Below, piece by piece: positions 7,900-19,128 of a DNA stretch of 22,272 nucleotides. The translations under genes were made by a program, and so were the position numbers. The DNA comes from Daldinia sp. FL1419. Lineage: Eukaryota; Ascomycota; Sordariomycetes; Xylariales; Hypoxylaceae. Under the pieces are notes generated by a model that had not been told where the DNA came from, did not search any database, and saw nothing but the letters and a program-made list of their open reading frames with translations. The stretch spans positions 1-22,272 of the forward strand of contig MU623648.1 of assembly GCA_025201765.1 (NCBI GenBank), given 5' to 3'. The stretch's first letter is position 1; each line of letters starts with the position of its first letter.

Positions 7900-10648
7900 T
7901 TACTTAGGAAGCGGCAACGCCTTCTGCAGCCTCAAATCCCTCGAACTAGCCCCGACATACGCCGTCTTCGGGTACCCCGTAAGCCTCCAGTCCTCTTCTT
8001 CAGAATTCCAGTTACTTAGATCGCAGTACGTCACGTTGAACACCACCGTCTTGGTCTCCCCTGGCTCGAGATATATCTCGTCGAAGCCGCGGAGCACGAC
8101 CTTGGGCTCTGTGGGGCCACCGTGGGAGATGTACTGCGGAGATTGTTAAACGGAAATATTTATACCAAGGAGTGATTGGGTGAAGGGGGATTCGGTGAAG
8201 CGACTTACGAGTTGTGGGATTTCAGTCCCGGCTACGTCTCCGCTGTTAGTAATGTCTGCGCTGATAATGTAAATAACTTCGTATAAATCAGGGTTTCCAC
8301 CCGACGGGCCACCTGCTGGTAGGATAGGTTGCGCAGAAGCGTTATGGGCGCCAGGAGGAATCTCAGCTGTCGTATTTGGGATCGTAGCACTGTTAATATA
8401 GGGGTAGATAAACTTTGGAATCTTGGAGAATCCCTCAGGAGTAACCGCATTCTTCGGATCCAAATCCAGCTCGCCGTACTTGGGTGCCGGGGGCGTAGTC
8501 CCATACGCAGGCCTATAAGCACCCGGGTCGTGGTGAGCCGTCGTCAGGTTAGAGTACGTAAAATTCGTGTAGCTAAGACCAAAGCCAAACTCAAAACTCG
8601 GCTCAATCTCTTCTCGGTCGAAGTAACGGTAATCAATAAACAAACCCTCCGCGAAATCTTGCTGCGGCTCAGGTGACGAAGAATTGAACAGAATCGACAC
8701 TCCCCAATCCTTCGCTCCTTTACCCCAAGTAAACGGCGTTCGACCCTGCGGATTCACTTTTCCATACAGGACATCCGTCAACGCGTTGCCGGACTCCTGA
8801 CCCGGCAGACCAGCCCAGAGTATCGCAGTAACATTCGGATTCGTCTTAATATGATCGATCAGAACCGGTCCAACACTATGAATAACAACCACCGTATTCG
8901 GATTAACCGATGAAACGGCCTCGATCAACTCATCGCCGCCCTTCCAAAGCGTCAGATTATTCCGGTCTCCAAAATTGCCGTCTAGAGTCGTATACCCCTC
9001 TCCCGCATCAGCGTTAGCAAAGACAATCGCCACGGACGCATTGCTCGCTGCTGCTTTAGCGGCTTCGAGATCGAAATTCCCCTTGATATTCGTAAACACC
9101 GTACCGTCAGCCTCCGCCTGCTTCTGCAACGCAGTAGCTGGGGCTATTAGGTAGGGGTACTCCGCGGTCGCCGAGCCCCAACCCATCGCCAGCGTTCCAT
9201 TATTGCAAATACGATCTACGCATCCATTAGGTCCGTCAGGATTATCCTGCGCGTCCTCGCCAATCACCGCGATACTCTCCGGCTTAACGAGGGGCAACGC
9301 TTTTCCAACATTCTTCAGCAACACCGTCGCCTTGGCGCCCATCTCACGGATCAACTCGCCGTGGTCAGCTTGCACGTCAACGTGGTAATTCACCGTCGTA
9401 TTCCCCTGTTTCGCAGCCCAGTACTGATACCCAGTCGTCTCGTTTGTCCAGGAAGAATAGTTGATGTCGATCTGCTTCGTGTCCCGACCAACCTTGTAAA
9501 ACGCCGCCATGATCCGAATAACCATATCATCCAGCCTCCACTGCGGCACCGCACCGCTAAGAACCGCTTCAGTAAGCGCGCCGCCCCAATACGTCCCATA
9601 ACTCCCCGCGCCGAACCCTTCCCCGGGCATCGTCATGTCCAGACCCGCCAGCGCGCTCGCCACGCCGCTGTGCTGGGCGCCCCAATCCGATACTACGAAG
9701 CCTTGGAACCCGAGCTCGTTCTTGAGGAGCTTGTTGAGGACGTACGAGTTCTCGCAGGCGTAGCTATTGTTGATCTGATTATACGAACACATCACGCTCC
9801 CAACGCCCGCACGTACGGCATCTGCAAACGGCCACAGGTATACCTCGTGCATAGTCTTGTCATCGAGGTTCGAGCTAATACCGCTGCGGAAGTGCTCCTG
9901 CTCGTTCAGGATGTAGTGCTTGACGCTAGCAACTACACCTGCGTTCTGCGCACCAATAATAGTTTCGGCGACTGCGACGCCAGCGAGGTACGGGTCTGGC
10001 CCGAAGGCTTCGAAGTTCCGGCCGCCAGCGGGGTCACGGCCTAGGGGTCCGACTACAGGGCCTAGGTGCACGTCTGTATAAAACGGCATTAGTACGGCCT
10101 TTACCTATAGGTAGGGGATATGGGCTGCTCACCTATGCCTTTACCACCAAATTCCTGACCAAGTGCCTCTCCCCTTTTCCGAAGTAGGGACCGCGACCAT
10201 GTTGCCGCCGCGCTGATTCCCGCCGGGAACACAGAATTCAAATCGGCTATAAACACCCGGATATTAATTCACCACGTAGGTACTTTCACACAGAACAACT
10301 CAAATCCCTTCCTCGCCCCCTTCATCCTTTAAAAGAAACTAACATCAACTTACTATACCGCACCCCCACCGGCCCATCCTGCAAGCACAAATGCCGAAAC
10401 CCAAGCCTCGGCACGGAGCCCGTATTCCCCGTACACAAGTCCGCCTGGTTCCCCGTGCCAGTCGTCAAGTTGACCTTCTCGAGCAGCGTAAGCTTGCTAA
10501 CAAACTCCCTCGCCTTCTCGTACGCCTCGTCCCACCCCGGACCCCCCGTTCCCCACGGCGAGGGGTACGAGAGCTCGAAAGCGGCCTTCTGGGCGCTACC
10601 AAGGGTAGCGAGGGAAATAAGAGCCGCTACCGCCGACGAGATACGCAT
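7900..10648 (-). CDS. Secreted GH3 beta-glucosidase
   Basis: Four exons: 10648-10354, 10246-10133, 10073-8209 and 8133-7900, encoding 835 residues; the three introns are 107, 59 and 75 nt, all GT-AG and phase-consistent (intron 2 has a TACTAAT branch, intron 3 TTTAAC). Residues 1-19 form a signal peptide (cleavage after GSA). The GH3 N-terminal barrel includes GRDPAGGRNFEAF, KHY (188-190) and VSDW with the nucleophile Asp266. The C-terminal sandwich has GEGY with the probable acid/base Glu495. A fibronectin-III-like domain ends the protein. It closely resembles the extracellular BGL1 group of aspergilli (about 860 residues), which hydrolyses cellobiose and short beta-glucans to glucose. It is slightly shorter, partly because a loop after EQEHFR is reduced. 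Many N-glycosylation sequons fit secretion. No break is visible, so it should be active. Confidence 0.96.
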
Positions 10649-11192
10649 CGCGGTTATTTTTCCAAAAAGATTCCTACTATTTTACACGACCGCAGGGTGG
10701 GTCATGAGCGGAACTACAAGAGAAACGAAGAGTAGAGGTGGGCATAGGGTTATTATTCCCATCCCGAGCAGTGGCGATCACATCATTCGCAACCACAAGC
10801 GGAGCCAATTAACCGCATGTATACGCTGTATATGCAGGGGATCAATATACAATAAATAGAAGCACGATCTCGGTTCACTCGAACCGAGTGTTGAATTGCC
10901 TGATTGGGCCTTTCATTTGCGGCAGAATGCAAGAAATCTACCGTCGGAGGATAAAGTCAAGGAAACAATCGCGAACGAGGTGAGCCGCATCCCCAAATTG
11001 GCATTCTCTTGGGCTAGGCTAACAAGATGCAATAATTCAGCAGTAATTATCTATCTAATAATCCTCAAAACCCATACGTCGCCAGCGTGTTTGGGAATAT
11101 CGCTACCGGCCTACATCCGTAACTCCAGCACATCTGGTACCTCGAGTACAAAAGCGCACGATCATGCGGTACCAGTAAAAAAGATATGGTAT
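10649..11192. promoter_or_regulatory. Upstream region of the beta-glucosidase gene, with a CGG-N10-CCG palindrome
   Basis: This spans the promoter of the minus-strand beta-glucosidase and the 3' flank of the Sro7 homolog. A perfect inverted repeat, CTCGGTTC (10869-10876) and GAACCGAG (10881-10888) around ACTC, lies about 220 bp upstream of the ATG. It contains CGG-N10-CCG, a layout that Zn2Cys6 transcription factors bind as dimers. I see no convincing CreA site (SYGGRG) cluster. No gene is supported here. Confidence 0.4.
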
Positions 11193-14100
11193 CTATGTAA
11201 ACTTGCCCACGACACTTCCGAAAATCATCTTCCTCTTCTGTTGGGTAACGTACTTACTGACATCGTCAGCCCATCTCTGACTAGAATCCGCGGCGGAATC
11301 TAAACTATCATTCATGAGATTAAGCTTCTCCGTGCGTTCGTTTAGTTGCCTCGTAAGATATTCACCCCAACCCTCCTGGCCGCCGGATCCTGAGCCGGGG
11401 CCTTCTGCAAGACTTCGTTCTATCGCCGCTGTTGCAGAAAGTGGAACCTTGCCGGCAGGCCGATCGGGGCCACCAATTAAAAGGTCCAAATCCGCCGGCG
11501 TGACATACTGCGTGCCAGAAATCCACTGTACGTTCGAAATAGTCGGTCGCGGTGGTATTTCGAGAGCAGGATTAATCAACTTATCAGCCGTATTTTCCAG
11601 CGTTAAGCCTGTGCCCCACGACTGAAGAATTGCTATTTCGGATGGCCCTGTCCAGCAGAATATATCACCATCTCCCGTCACTATCGCATCACTAGATCGG
11701 CTACCATCCATCATGGGGAGAGTATAGCTTCCTAATTCCTTGAGACCCGGTAGGCTGAAAGCCCTAGTCTTCAAATCTCCAAATACACCAACCAAGGCCA
11801 TCCCGTGTAATTCAAATTCCGTCACCGCAGCAGCACTGCATAGATAGTCGTCGAATGATTTCGAGGCCCCTTTAGATGTTGCCGGCTTAAATATGCGAGC
11901 TTCACTTTGAGTGACTATAATAGGGTTAACATTTAGGTATTCAAATATTGTCATTATATTAGTTAGCTTACCAACTACGAGTAGGCCGTTGACATGTTTC
12001 CCCTCCCTGAGTCCGGCAACAGCCTGACCCGTCGCAAGAGCAGGCTTCCCATCCGCCGCGACGATAGGGGATATAGAGACCACCCTGTCGTTTAAGTGCG
12101 CCACACCCGCCAGTGTAGCAGTGTATCCTCCGCCAGATGGTAGTATCTTAAAAGTGACGACCTTTCCCATATTTGTGCCAACGAAGCAGCAAATGCTAGA
12201 ATATTTATCCTCGTCGAGCGTCATGACACCGAATTCAAGCACCACAGGCCACTCTTTAGCCGCTGATACGCTTGACCGACTCCTAAAGAATGACGATCGT
12301 TTTTCATGTTTAATAAACTCAGTCATCGACGCTTGGAACATAACCGTAGGCCCCCGAAGATCGATGATACTTATGAAGCCGTTTTCAGATCCAACGGCAA
12401 GGAAGCCCGCATCTGAAGCCTTTATAGCGCTGATAGGGCCTTGCATCATCTCGTATAACGCTAACGGCTGAAGGCCACTCTTTAGAGATGGTTCGGCTCT
12501 GGCGCTGATATTAGAGATGCCACCAGGGTTCGATTCGATATGCTGATCGGGTTGTTTTCCATAGTATTGATTGCCACCCCATCGATAGATGACAACCTCA
12601 CCCTTGCTTGTGCCAACGGCAAACTCTCCGGTAGTAGAAGCCATAGTCATGGCCGTGATCTCCACATCTTCATAGCGGTCGAGAGCTCTGGCAACGTCAA
12701 CCTGAAGTTGGGACGGGTTCTCAATCTCATCACCGTGGCCCACATCCCATATTCTTACCGTACTATCCGCATGTGCGACCTGAATAATAGTTCGCCCCTC
12801 AAAACGCCGGCGTGGTCGGGGTGCCTCGGCGCCTCCTTTCAACAAGGGCTCGCCTTGGTTCCTATTTTCAACCATTCCAAGCCACCTACCACGGTCAAGT
12901 AGAGTGACACCGAACTTGGTCGCGAACGGATGAGCAAAAGATACGGAGGGGTGTAGCTGATTCGTCGGCGAAATAGGAAAGCCACTCGGGAAACTCAACG
13001 TGAGAATTTCTCCTGATGAGAGTATAGTCATAATAGCAATAGGGTCTTGAGCGCCGTTAAAATGGGGCGATAAGCGCGGGATTAGACAGAAATTCGCAAT
13101 GCCAACGCCAGTCGGTGTCTCTATAGTGTTATGATGTTTACCCTTTAGATAATCAGATAGAATCTGCCATGATGAAGTAGCATAATTGGGCGTGATTCCA
13201 AGGTCAATGAAAGTCAGGCCATTCGAGGATTCGTCAAACTTGCGGCCACCTGCAATGAGCAAGCCGCTATCTTCGGGATTTTGCTTACAACACCAAGCTA
13301 TCCGAGTGTATGGATGTTTGGCGTTCGAGGAACCCGGATTCGGAATGGGCTGGTCAATATTAACGTCGTAAAGAGTCCGCGCTAATACCACGCGCCCGTC
13401 TTTCGGATCCCAAAATACTAGACTTCCATCGTCATGTGCGCTCAGGATAAATGTTCCGGTGGGATGCCACAACGCATGTGTAACCTTCGGTCTCCTCACA
13501 GATTCGACAGCTTGGCTTGATCCTCCCGGAGCCCCTGGGGGTACTTGGTACTCGAAAAACTTGGTCGGGATATTTTGCTTGAAAGAGTAGACCACAATGC
13601 CATTCGTGTAAGCGACCAACAGCTTACCTATGTCGCGTGGGTGAAGCTGCATCGATATCAAAGCTACCGCCCTCGCTCTGGGATCATGTTCGGTCCATAG
13701 GTTAGGAATCCGAAAAGGTGCCATACGATGTCGGTCAAGATCATACGTATGTATCTCCCCCGTCTGGGTGCCCAGAAAACACCAATCCAACGAGGGATCA
13801 GTGACCATGCATGAGACGACACCAGGGACACGAAAGCCCACAATCTTCTTGCCTGTGTCGAGATCCCATAGAACAACTTCGCTCTTGGTGTCGAGGCTCA
13901 CCAGGCGGTTCTTGGTAAACTGGATATCCACAAAAGAGCATGATCTAGATGGGACTAGAAATTTCTGCACACGGTTCTGACCGAAGACGTATATCTTCCC
14001 GCTGCCATATTTGGACTCACTTGTGCCGATGGCGAGAAGAGATTGAATGGGTTCATAAGCGATGCAACTACATGGACGAATACCAGTTAATTATCTCGGG

Positions 14101-14287
14101 GTTTATAGGAGATGATAATCATTATGAGTTTATAATGACGACAAGTGGTTCAAAAAAGATTCGCGTACCTGATCTGAGAATTAATGCCATAGCGCGCCCG
14201 ATCGTCTGGTATAAAAGAGCCCGGGATAATGTTAGCAGACAGGTCATTTTGCATACCTGCCTGCCGTCCTCGAAGAAAAGCGGCCAT
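11193..14287 (-). CDS. SRO7: Sro7/Lgl-family exocytosis protein (tomosyn-like, WD40)
   Basis: Two exons, 14287-14169 and 14067-11193, joined across a 101-nt intron (donor GTACGC, acceptor TGTAG), encode 997 residues. The frame visible downstream opens with GTG at 13970, but the true start is ATG at 14287: the first exon gives the typical N-terminus MAAFLRGRQAG followed by NDLSANI and ARYGINSQI. Two beta-propellers of degenerate WD40 repeats follow (for example VVLWDLDTG, GSLVFWDPKDG, STVRIWDVG), then the Lgl C-terminal domain. The last 60 residues form a coiled-coil R-SNARE-like tail, with NERTEKL placing Arg951 at the zero-layer position. Yeast Sro7/Sro77 bind the plasma-membrane SNARE Sec9 and the Rab Sec4 and promote polarised vesicle fusion; the same role is likely here. 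Length and domain order match fungal homologs and no break is seen. Confidence 0.94.
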
Positions 14288-14835
14288 TGTTTTAACGATA
14301 ACAATCGACCAGGCTAGAACTTAGAACCGCCTTTTTTATGCCTATCCCGAATGTCTCTAGTTAGAGCAAGTTTAAAAAAAAATAAAAAATAAAAATAAAA
14401 ATAAAAAGATTGGAGAGGAAGTTGTTCGCTGTTAAGAAACATACGTCATCGCTGTTTTGCATAAGGCCCTCCCGGCTGCCCGGCACAGCGCCCCCGCATA
14501 AAGTGTAACAAAGGTGGAACCGAGTTATCACGTGATTCGGACCAAACCTTTCACGTGCCTAGTTGGCTCCGTACTTCTCAACTTATCACGTTCAAACGTT
14601 CCTCGAAGAATCATCCTTGAATACCTATGTATTCGAAAATATTTTACGAAAGTATAGTCAATAATTATATCTACTTTAACACTTAAGCGACTTCAACTTC
14701 ATACTCTGATCGCGATGCGTTCCCCACGAATGCTAAGTATAAGCAGCAAAAGCCATGTCTTGTGAGCTTTTGAGATTCGGGAATTACATTTCAAAACTCC
14801 ATCATGCAGCACTCCCTGCTATGTTGACCAACACA
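14288..14835. promoter_or_regulatory. Upstream region of the Sro7 homolog with E-box motifs
   Basis: The segment begins with an A-rich tract (AAAAAT units, 14374-14408). The palindrome ATCACGTGAT lies at 14527-14536, a second CACGTG at 14552-14557 and a partial ATCACGT near 14585. Two full E-boxes within 30 bp, about 245-270 bp upstream of the ATG, suggest binding by a bHLH factor such as a Cbf1-like protein. This is inference from the motif. No gene is supported. Confidence 0.4.
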
Positions 14836-16456
14836 TCAACCAAGTTCAATCCTTTCCAGCCCCCCTCTATTTCGCTCCCAGACGTCTTTAGGTATCCGCC
14901 CCGCGGCCTTTCGTTCCATAAAGTCACCCTTCTTCTCCACCCAGAGCACGTTGTAGAAGTCATACGTCTTATCGCGCCATGCCTTCGGGAACCTATTTCT
15001 CCCCCGCCTAGAGCAGTTCTTGCCCTTGAGAAAAAAGGATCCCTGATCCCGCCCGTCAGCCTCTTCTAACATGCTCTTATAGCATTCGGATCGCATGTCT
15101 AATTCGAAACCACCTATACTATTAGTGCCCGGGTTTTTTCAATGCTGATCTTTACTCACCCCCTTTAATCTTGCGCCGACAGTTCTTGGTCGGCGCGAAA
15201 TGGCAGTGGGCGTCGTGAGAACTATCTAAATATTAACAAGCTAAACTATCGATCGTCTCCTCGTATGCCAGTGCAGCATCTCTATAGCATGAACTACCCT
15301 GCGAGATGGCGATAACTTCAACCGTTTGAGGAGCTTCGGCGCTTGTACTATCATCCATCATCCTAAGCAGCCCAGCCCAGCGTCCCTGGTTGTCTTCAAG
15401 AGTTATTATTAGGTAGTACGTACGCCTTTAAATCACGCACGTCCTTGTATAGCTGCGTATCTAGAATAGATATATCAAGAGCCGACTCAAGGCGGCCGGT
15501 TGGTTTCACTTTCTCGCGGGGATATAGAATTCTCCGGACGTTGAGCTTGGCCGCAGACGTCGTACAAGAGAGATAACACTTATACCCTTTACATCGGGGG
15601 GTTGTTGCGGTATTTACGGTGAGTAAAGGGTAGCTGAAGCGAGAAGTACTGTCTGACTCATGAGAGTAATAGTCCCTTCGCCCACTTGAAACCCCACGCG
15701 ACTCCGCTCTGTTAGCAGGATCCGTCTCTTCTACCTATTTTACGAGACCATCCAGAGGGCGAATTTCATCGGAAGAGCTATCCCGTAACCCTTTATACCT
15801 CTCTGATATCTCTGGTTCAAGTATATCGCACTCTCATCATCCACGGTGATCGAGCAGATCCAATCAACAAGCTTCCTAGTCCTACACGAGTGTGACATCC
15901 CATAGTCCCAGCGCAATCCAAGAAACGGCTTCCTTATGTCACTTCGGGCTTCGTAATCCAGACCACTCTGTAGGCTTGCCGGGTCAAACTGGCATTACCA
16001 CCCGACCCAGGACCAGGACGGCAATGAAACGGACGATTCATGTTGCTCGTCGTAACAAATTCACCTCTTCGCCTTGATAAGGGGTTGCCAAATAAGGGCG
16101 GAGTCGAGAAAAACAGCTGGTAAGCCCACATATTTGTCAACTCCACCCCCTGGAACAAGACAATTTCCCTGCGTGTCGATAATCCAAAAGTCCAGGACGC
16201 CCTTTGGTGGTTTAACCCGACACTTCCCGCCGTGGAGCTTGTCGCATTTCCGAACAGATATTTTCAGTAAAGATAAGGGGTCTGCAGCCGAGTATCTTCT
16301 TGCCATATTTTCTTTTGTGGTGCTTATACTAGGAAACTCACCACTATAGGCTACCCCTATTACGCCATAAGTTGGAGAATAATCTCGATCTTGATAATCT
16401 GTGCATGTAAAGAGGAGTTTATGTGACGAATCGAAGCACGGACCAGAGGGGTACAT
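14836..16456 (-). pseudogene. HET-domain (heterokaryon incompatibility) pseudogene lacking its core
   Basis: Pieces of a HET-family protein lie collinear on the minus strand. 16456-16061 opens with ATG and holds the usual pre-HET lead (CDKLHGGKC, then IDTQGNCLVPGG and DKYVGL). There, instead of the SYVWG start of the HET core, the frame jumps to PAVFLDSALIWQP, a motif of the post-HET region. After TGA (16061-16063) the same frame gives PSWSWVGW, then TAA (15995-15997), more sequence to TAA (15740-15742), and a later piece with VEVIAISQG (15385-15233). The last piece, 15096-14836, is in another frame and has YDFYNVLWVE and the natural-looking ending ERIELG. HET proteins trigger cell death on non-self fusion. 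Here the catalytic/signalling core is missing and at least three nonsense codons and one frame change are present, so no functional product is expected. Confidence 0.78.
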
Positions 16457-17352
16457 GAGGAAAGGATGACTGGAGAACGGTCAACCACCGCCACCCCGCC
16501 TGAGTGCTATAAATCACCCAATGTGCATCAAACATTCGGATCAGCCTTGAACAACATATCTAGGTTAGGTTACACGCTTTCTAAAGATCTTAGAGATTGA
16601 ACCTCAATGGTTGCTTATACCGCCTGAAGTTGATTATGCATGCTAAAAGGAATCAGCATTGTAATATGAGTATCAGAGGATATCCCGAGACATTCCTATA
16701 CTTAATATTCAGATATCTCCCAACTAGCTTCATAAGAGTTACGAGCATTTCAGACTTTAGATTGTCCCAAACATCGTTCATCGTGTTGCCTACCTTATTC
16801 CCTTTTTACTCACTCGGTAAATATTAGGTGCTTAATCTAAGGCGTGGGTAATTAATTCATCTACTTGCTTGAATAAAAAGGCGGAGTGCCTGGTTTACAA
16901 TCGTTATGTACAGCAGTTTACAGTACATATTAGTTAGAAGCCAATTACGTACCTATACCTCGTCTAAAGCTATGACCTATATCATCATTTTTAGGCAACT
17001 TATAATATCTGAATTTCTAATGGTGCTGGTGCCTTGATTAAGGCTCCAAGAGTATAAAGGCTGCAGGTCAGTGCGGCTCCTGCAAGCGCATGATATTCAC
17101 GTTCACGCGTGAACATGAAAGTAGGCATCCACCGTTAACTTTCTTCCGTGAAACCCCTGCACCTCTATTCTCTGCTTATTTACAACACCAAGGCCACCTC
17201 CAACACCCGACTGTCTGCTTATAGATATTCATTTCCTCTATCGAAATGGCTCTCCTTCCTCTTGCCAAGCAGGGTAAGTCCATCAATACTACTCTGTAGA
17301 TTCCCAGATCTAAAAAAAAATAGGTCCTAATCCTAACAACTCGAGATTCACC
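16457..17352. other. Intergenic region; 5' leader of next gene at the right end
   Basis: No gene is supported up to about 17200. Near the right end, an ATG at 17246 opens a 17-codon upstream frame (MALLPLAKQ...) that contains a perfect donor-like GTAAGT at 17274 and ends at TAG (17297-17299). It may be a uORF or mark a 5'-leader intron of the gene starting at 17353; none of the acceptors I tried joins it in frame. Confidence 0.4.
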
Positions 17353-17827
17353 ATGCCTCCTGCTACCATGACTCCTCCTACCAGTTCTCGCAAGCGTGCA
17401 GAGCCCGAGGTAAGCTTATAAACCCCCTTTCCTTATTCACTCCATTACCTAACTCTATCTTAAAAACTTCGTATGCTAACAACCGTAGTCTCCGTATGGA
17501 GATAACGCTCCTCCAGAGAGACCTACAAAATTTCAAAAGACAGACCGAGAGGAGTACACCGAGCCGAGAGGTGAACTCTCAGCAAGCACTGGGCTGAAGT
17601 TTGCTGCCACTGTCGTTGAGGAGCTCCAAAGTAGATACAAGGATATGGATACCGACTTGAAGGAGTGTGCCGCGCTAATCGATCGAGCCATCAAAGACTT
17701 GTCGTCTTGCAACCAGGCTCTCCGTGCTTCCAACCGCGCCAAGCGGGCACTTGAAAACGAGAACGCTATCTTTCGGAAAAGACTCAGTATCTCAGGATGG
17801 AAGTTCGACGACGGTGAGAAGAACTAG
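17353..17827 (+). CDS. Small coiled-coil protein of unknown function
   Basis: Two exons, 17353-17409 and 17489-17827, encode 131 residues. The intron (17410-17488, 79 nt) is phase 0 with donor GTAAGC, branch TGCTAAC just before the end, and acceptor CGTAG. The start ATG sits in CACCATG; a second ATG follows five codons later. The N-terminus is proline/threonine-rich with a basic SSRKRAEPE stretch. The C-terminal two thirds are helical with a heptad-like pattern (about residues 50-115, through LSSCNQALRASNRAKRALEN), suggesting a coiled coil. No signal peptide, membrane span or known domain is seen. Good splice signals and the clean stop argue that it is real. It may be a lineage-specific gene. 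Confidence 0.65.
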
Positions 17828-18231
17828 GAATACTGCCTATTGAGTCATACTATTTACGGCCTTAAGCGATGGATGCAAATGAGATTATGCCTGTCTAGAA
17901 CAGAAGAATGGCAGGATTGATTCGGGGAATTAGATTTTGTAATTCAGATATAAGTGAGGGCTAGACGCGTTTGTCAGATGAAGTTGTGCATAACATCATG
18001 ATCTTTACGGTAGGGTCATTGCTATTATGCAGTCATTCGTTAATACATAAAAAAAATAAAAAAAATAAAAATAAAAATAAAAAAACACAGTTTCCTCAAG
18101 ACTAAATAGTATAGTAGTTATCAGCTCATGCTACTGCTCTTTTGTACTTATTAGGGATTCATACGTTTGTGTAATTACAATGCCGAGAAGTCGTAGACCC
18201 GGCCCCATACTGGGGGCGGGTAACTCCCCGG
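17828..18231. other. Convergent intergenic region with AAAAAT tract
   Basis: This holds the 3' flanks of the coiled-coil gene and the mitochondrial carrier gene. An A-rich low-complexity tract with AAAAAT units lies at about 18049-18085. It resembles the tract at 14374-14408 in both unit and orientation. No coding frame is supported. Confidence 0.5.
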
Positions 18232-19128
18232 TCATATAGGCTCTAGCTTTTTCTGCCTTCCCTGGCCAAGTTCGAGCATGATCCATTCATAGACAGCCCA
18301 TTGAACGGCGTTGACAATGAATGCCCTAACGCTACACACGGTTAACCCTCGAAAGAAGACTCGTGCGCCTTCTTCTCTATATACGGCTCTAGCAGTCTCC
18401 ATGGCTCCTAGGCGCCTTTGTGACGACGGAGAGGAGCCAAGCAATGGTGCTTTAGTGGTATCAAGAGTTTGTTCCTGCACTCTAGTTTTGATAACGTCTA
18501 GAGGGAAAATGCTAACCCAAGTGACAATGCCCGCCAGACCACCACAGAGTAAGACTTTTGCTGCGTCTTGCGAGAAGTCGGAGGCGTTTTGCCGCCTGGA
18601 CTCGACCCACTTGCTACTCAGTTCGTAAGACCAGAAGTAGAAACCATACCCGATACTATCTCTCAGAGCCGTAACAATACCGCCGAAGTATAACCCTCTG
18701 ATACCTCCCTCACTTTTGAATATTTGCCTTGCAATGCTCCAGCTCGATGCAGGGGGTGATGACAACTGAGCACGGCATTTGATAAGCTCGGTAGGGGTGC
18801 TCACAGCCCAAGTTGCCAAGCCACCGACAGCACCGGCGAACCAAGTGGTCCAGAGATTGGACTGGCAGTTTAGAGCAGTATTAATAGCGGCTTCGCTGCG
18901 GTTATAGGAGACGAATAGGAGAGCATTCAAGGCACCGTAGCCGAGAACAGGAGCAGCAGTCCCGGCTACTAGAGCAGACTTGCTCTCGAACTGTCGGGCG
19001 TACGAAGTAATCGTCTGAGTAGGTATACCACCGCGCGCTTGCAGTCGTACCTTGATAAGGTCCAAGGGGTTTCCGATCAGAATGCCAACGGCTCCACTGA
19101 TATAGCCAGCCCAAAAGTCCGCGGACAT
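18232..19128 (-). CDS. Mitochondrial carrier (SLC25) family protein
   Basis: A single-exon gene of 298 residues. The open frame runs up to 19173 but starts with TTG there; the first ATG is at 19128 (MSADFWAGY), the normal N-terminus for this family. Three carrier repeats are complete, each with a Px[DE]xx[KR] signature: PLDLIK (21-26), PTELIK (112-117) and PLDVIK (209-214). That gives six transmembrane helices for the mitochondrial inner membrane. The even helix of the second repeat carries an Arg-Asp pair (156-157, in TALRDSIGYG) at the usual substrate contact point. This hints at a carboxylate or amino-acid-like substrate, but I cannot name it. An amino-acid or carnitine/ornithine-type carrier is the closest guess. 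No transit peptide is expected and no defect is seen. Confidence 0.93.
   Translation of the reverse strand: MSADFWAGYISGAVGILIGNPLDLIKVRLQARGGIPTQTITSYARQFESKSALVAGTAAPVLGYGALNALLFVSYNRSEAAINTALNCQSNLWTTWFAGAVGGLATWAVSTPTELIKCRAQLSSPPASSWSIARQIFKSEGGIRGLYFGGIVTALRDSIGYGFYFWSYELSSKWVESRRQNASDFSQDAAKVLLCGGLAGIVTWVSIFPLDVIKTRVQEQTLDTTKAPLLGSSPSSQRRLGAMETARAVYREEGARVFFRGLTVCSVRAFIVNAVQWAVYEWIMLELGQGRQKKLEPI

Noticed and set aside
9361..10044. 227-codon plus-strand frame inside the beta-glucosidase gene
   Set aside because: Antisense shadow of the GH3 coding sequence, with no recognisable domain.
14068..14168. Possible second nested intron in the Sro7 homolog
   Set aside because: The 101-nt intron joins exons in frame with ordinary signals; no internal donor-acceptor pair is needed.
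14374..14408. Poly(A)-like tail of a retroelement (also 18049-18085)
   Set aside because: No recognisable element body or target duplication adjoins either tract; simple AAAAAT low-complexity sequence is sufficient.
15740..15877. Segment with DWICSI and DDES resembling the HET core motif
   Set aside because: It comes after PSWSWVGW, which follows the core in HET proteins, so the order is wrong; treated as part of the post-HET region.
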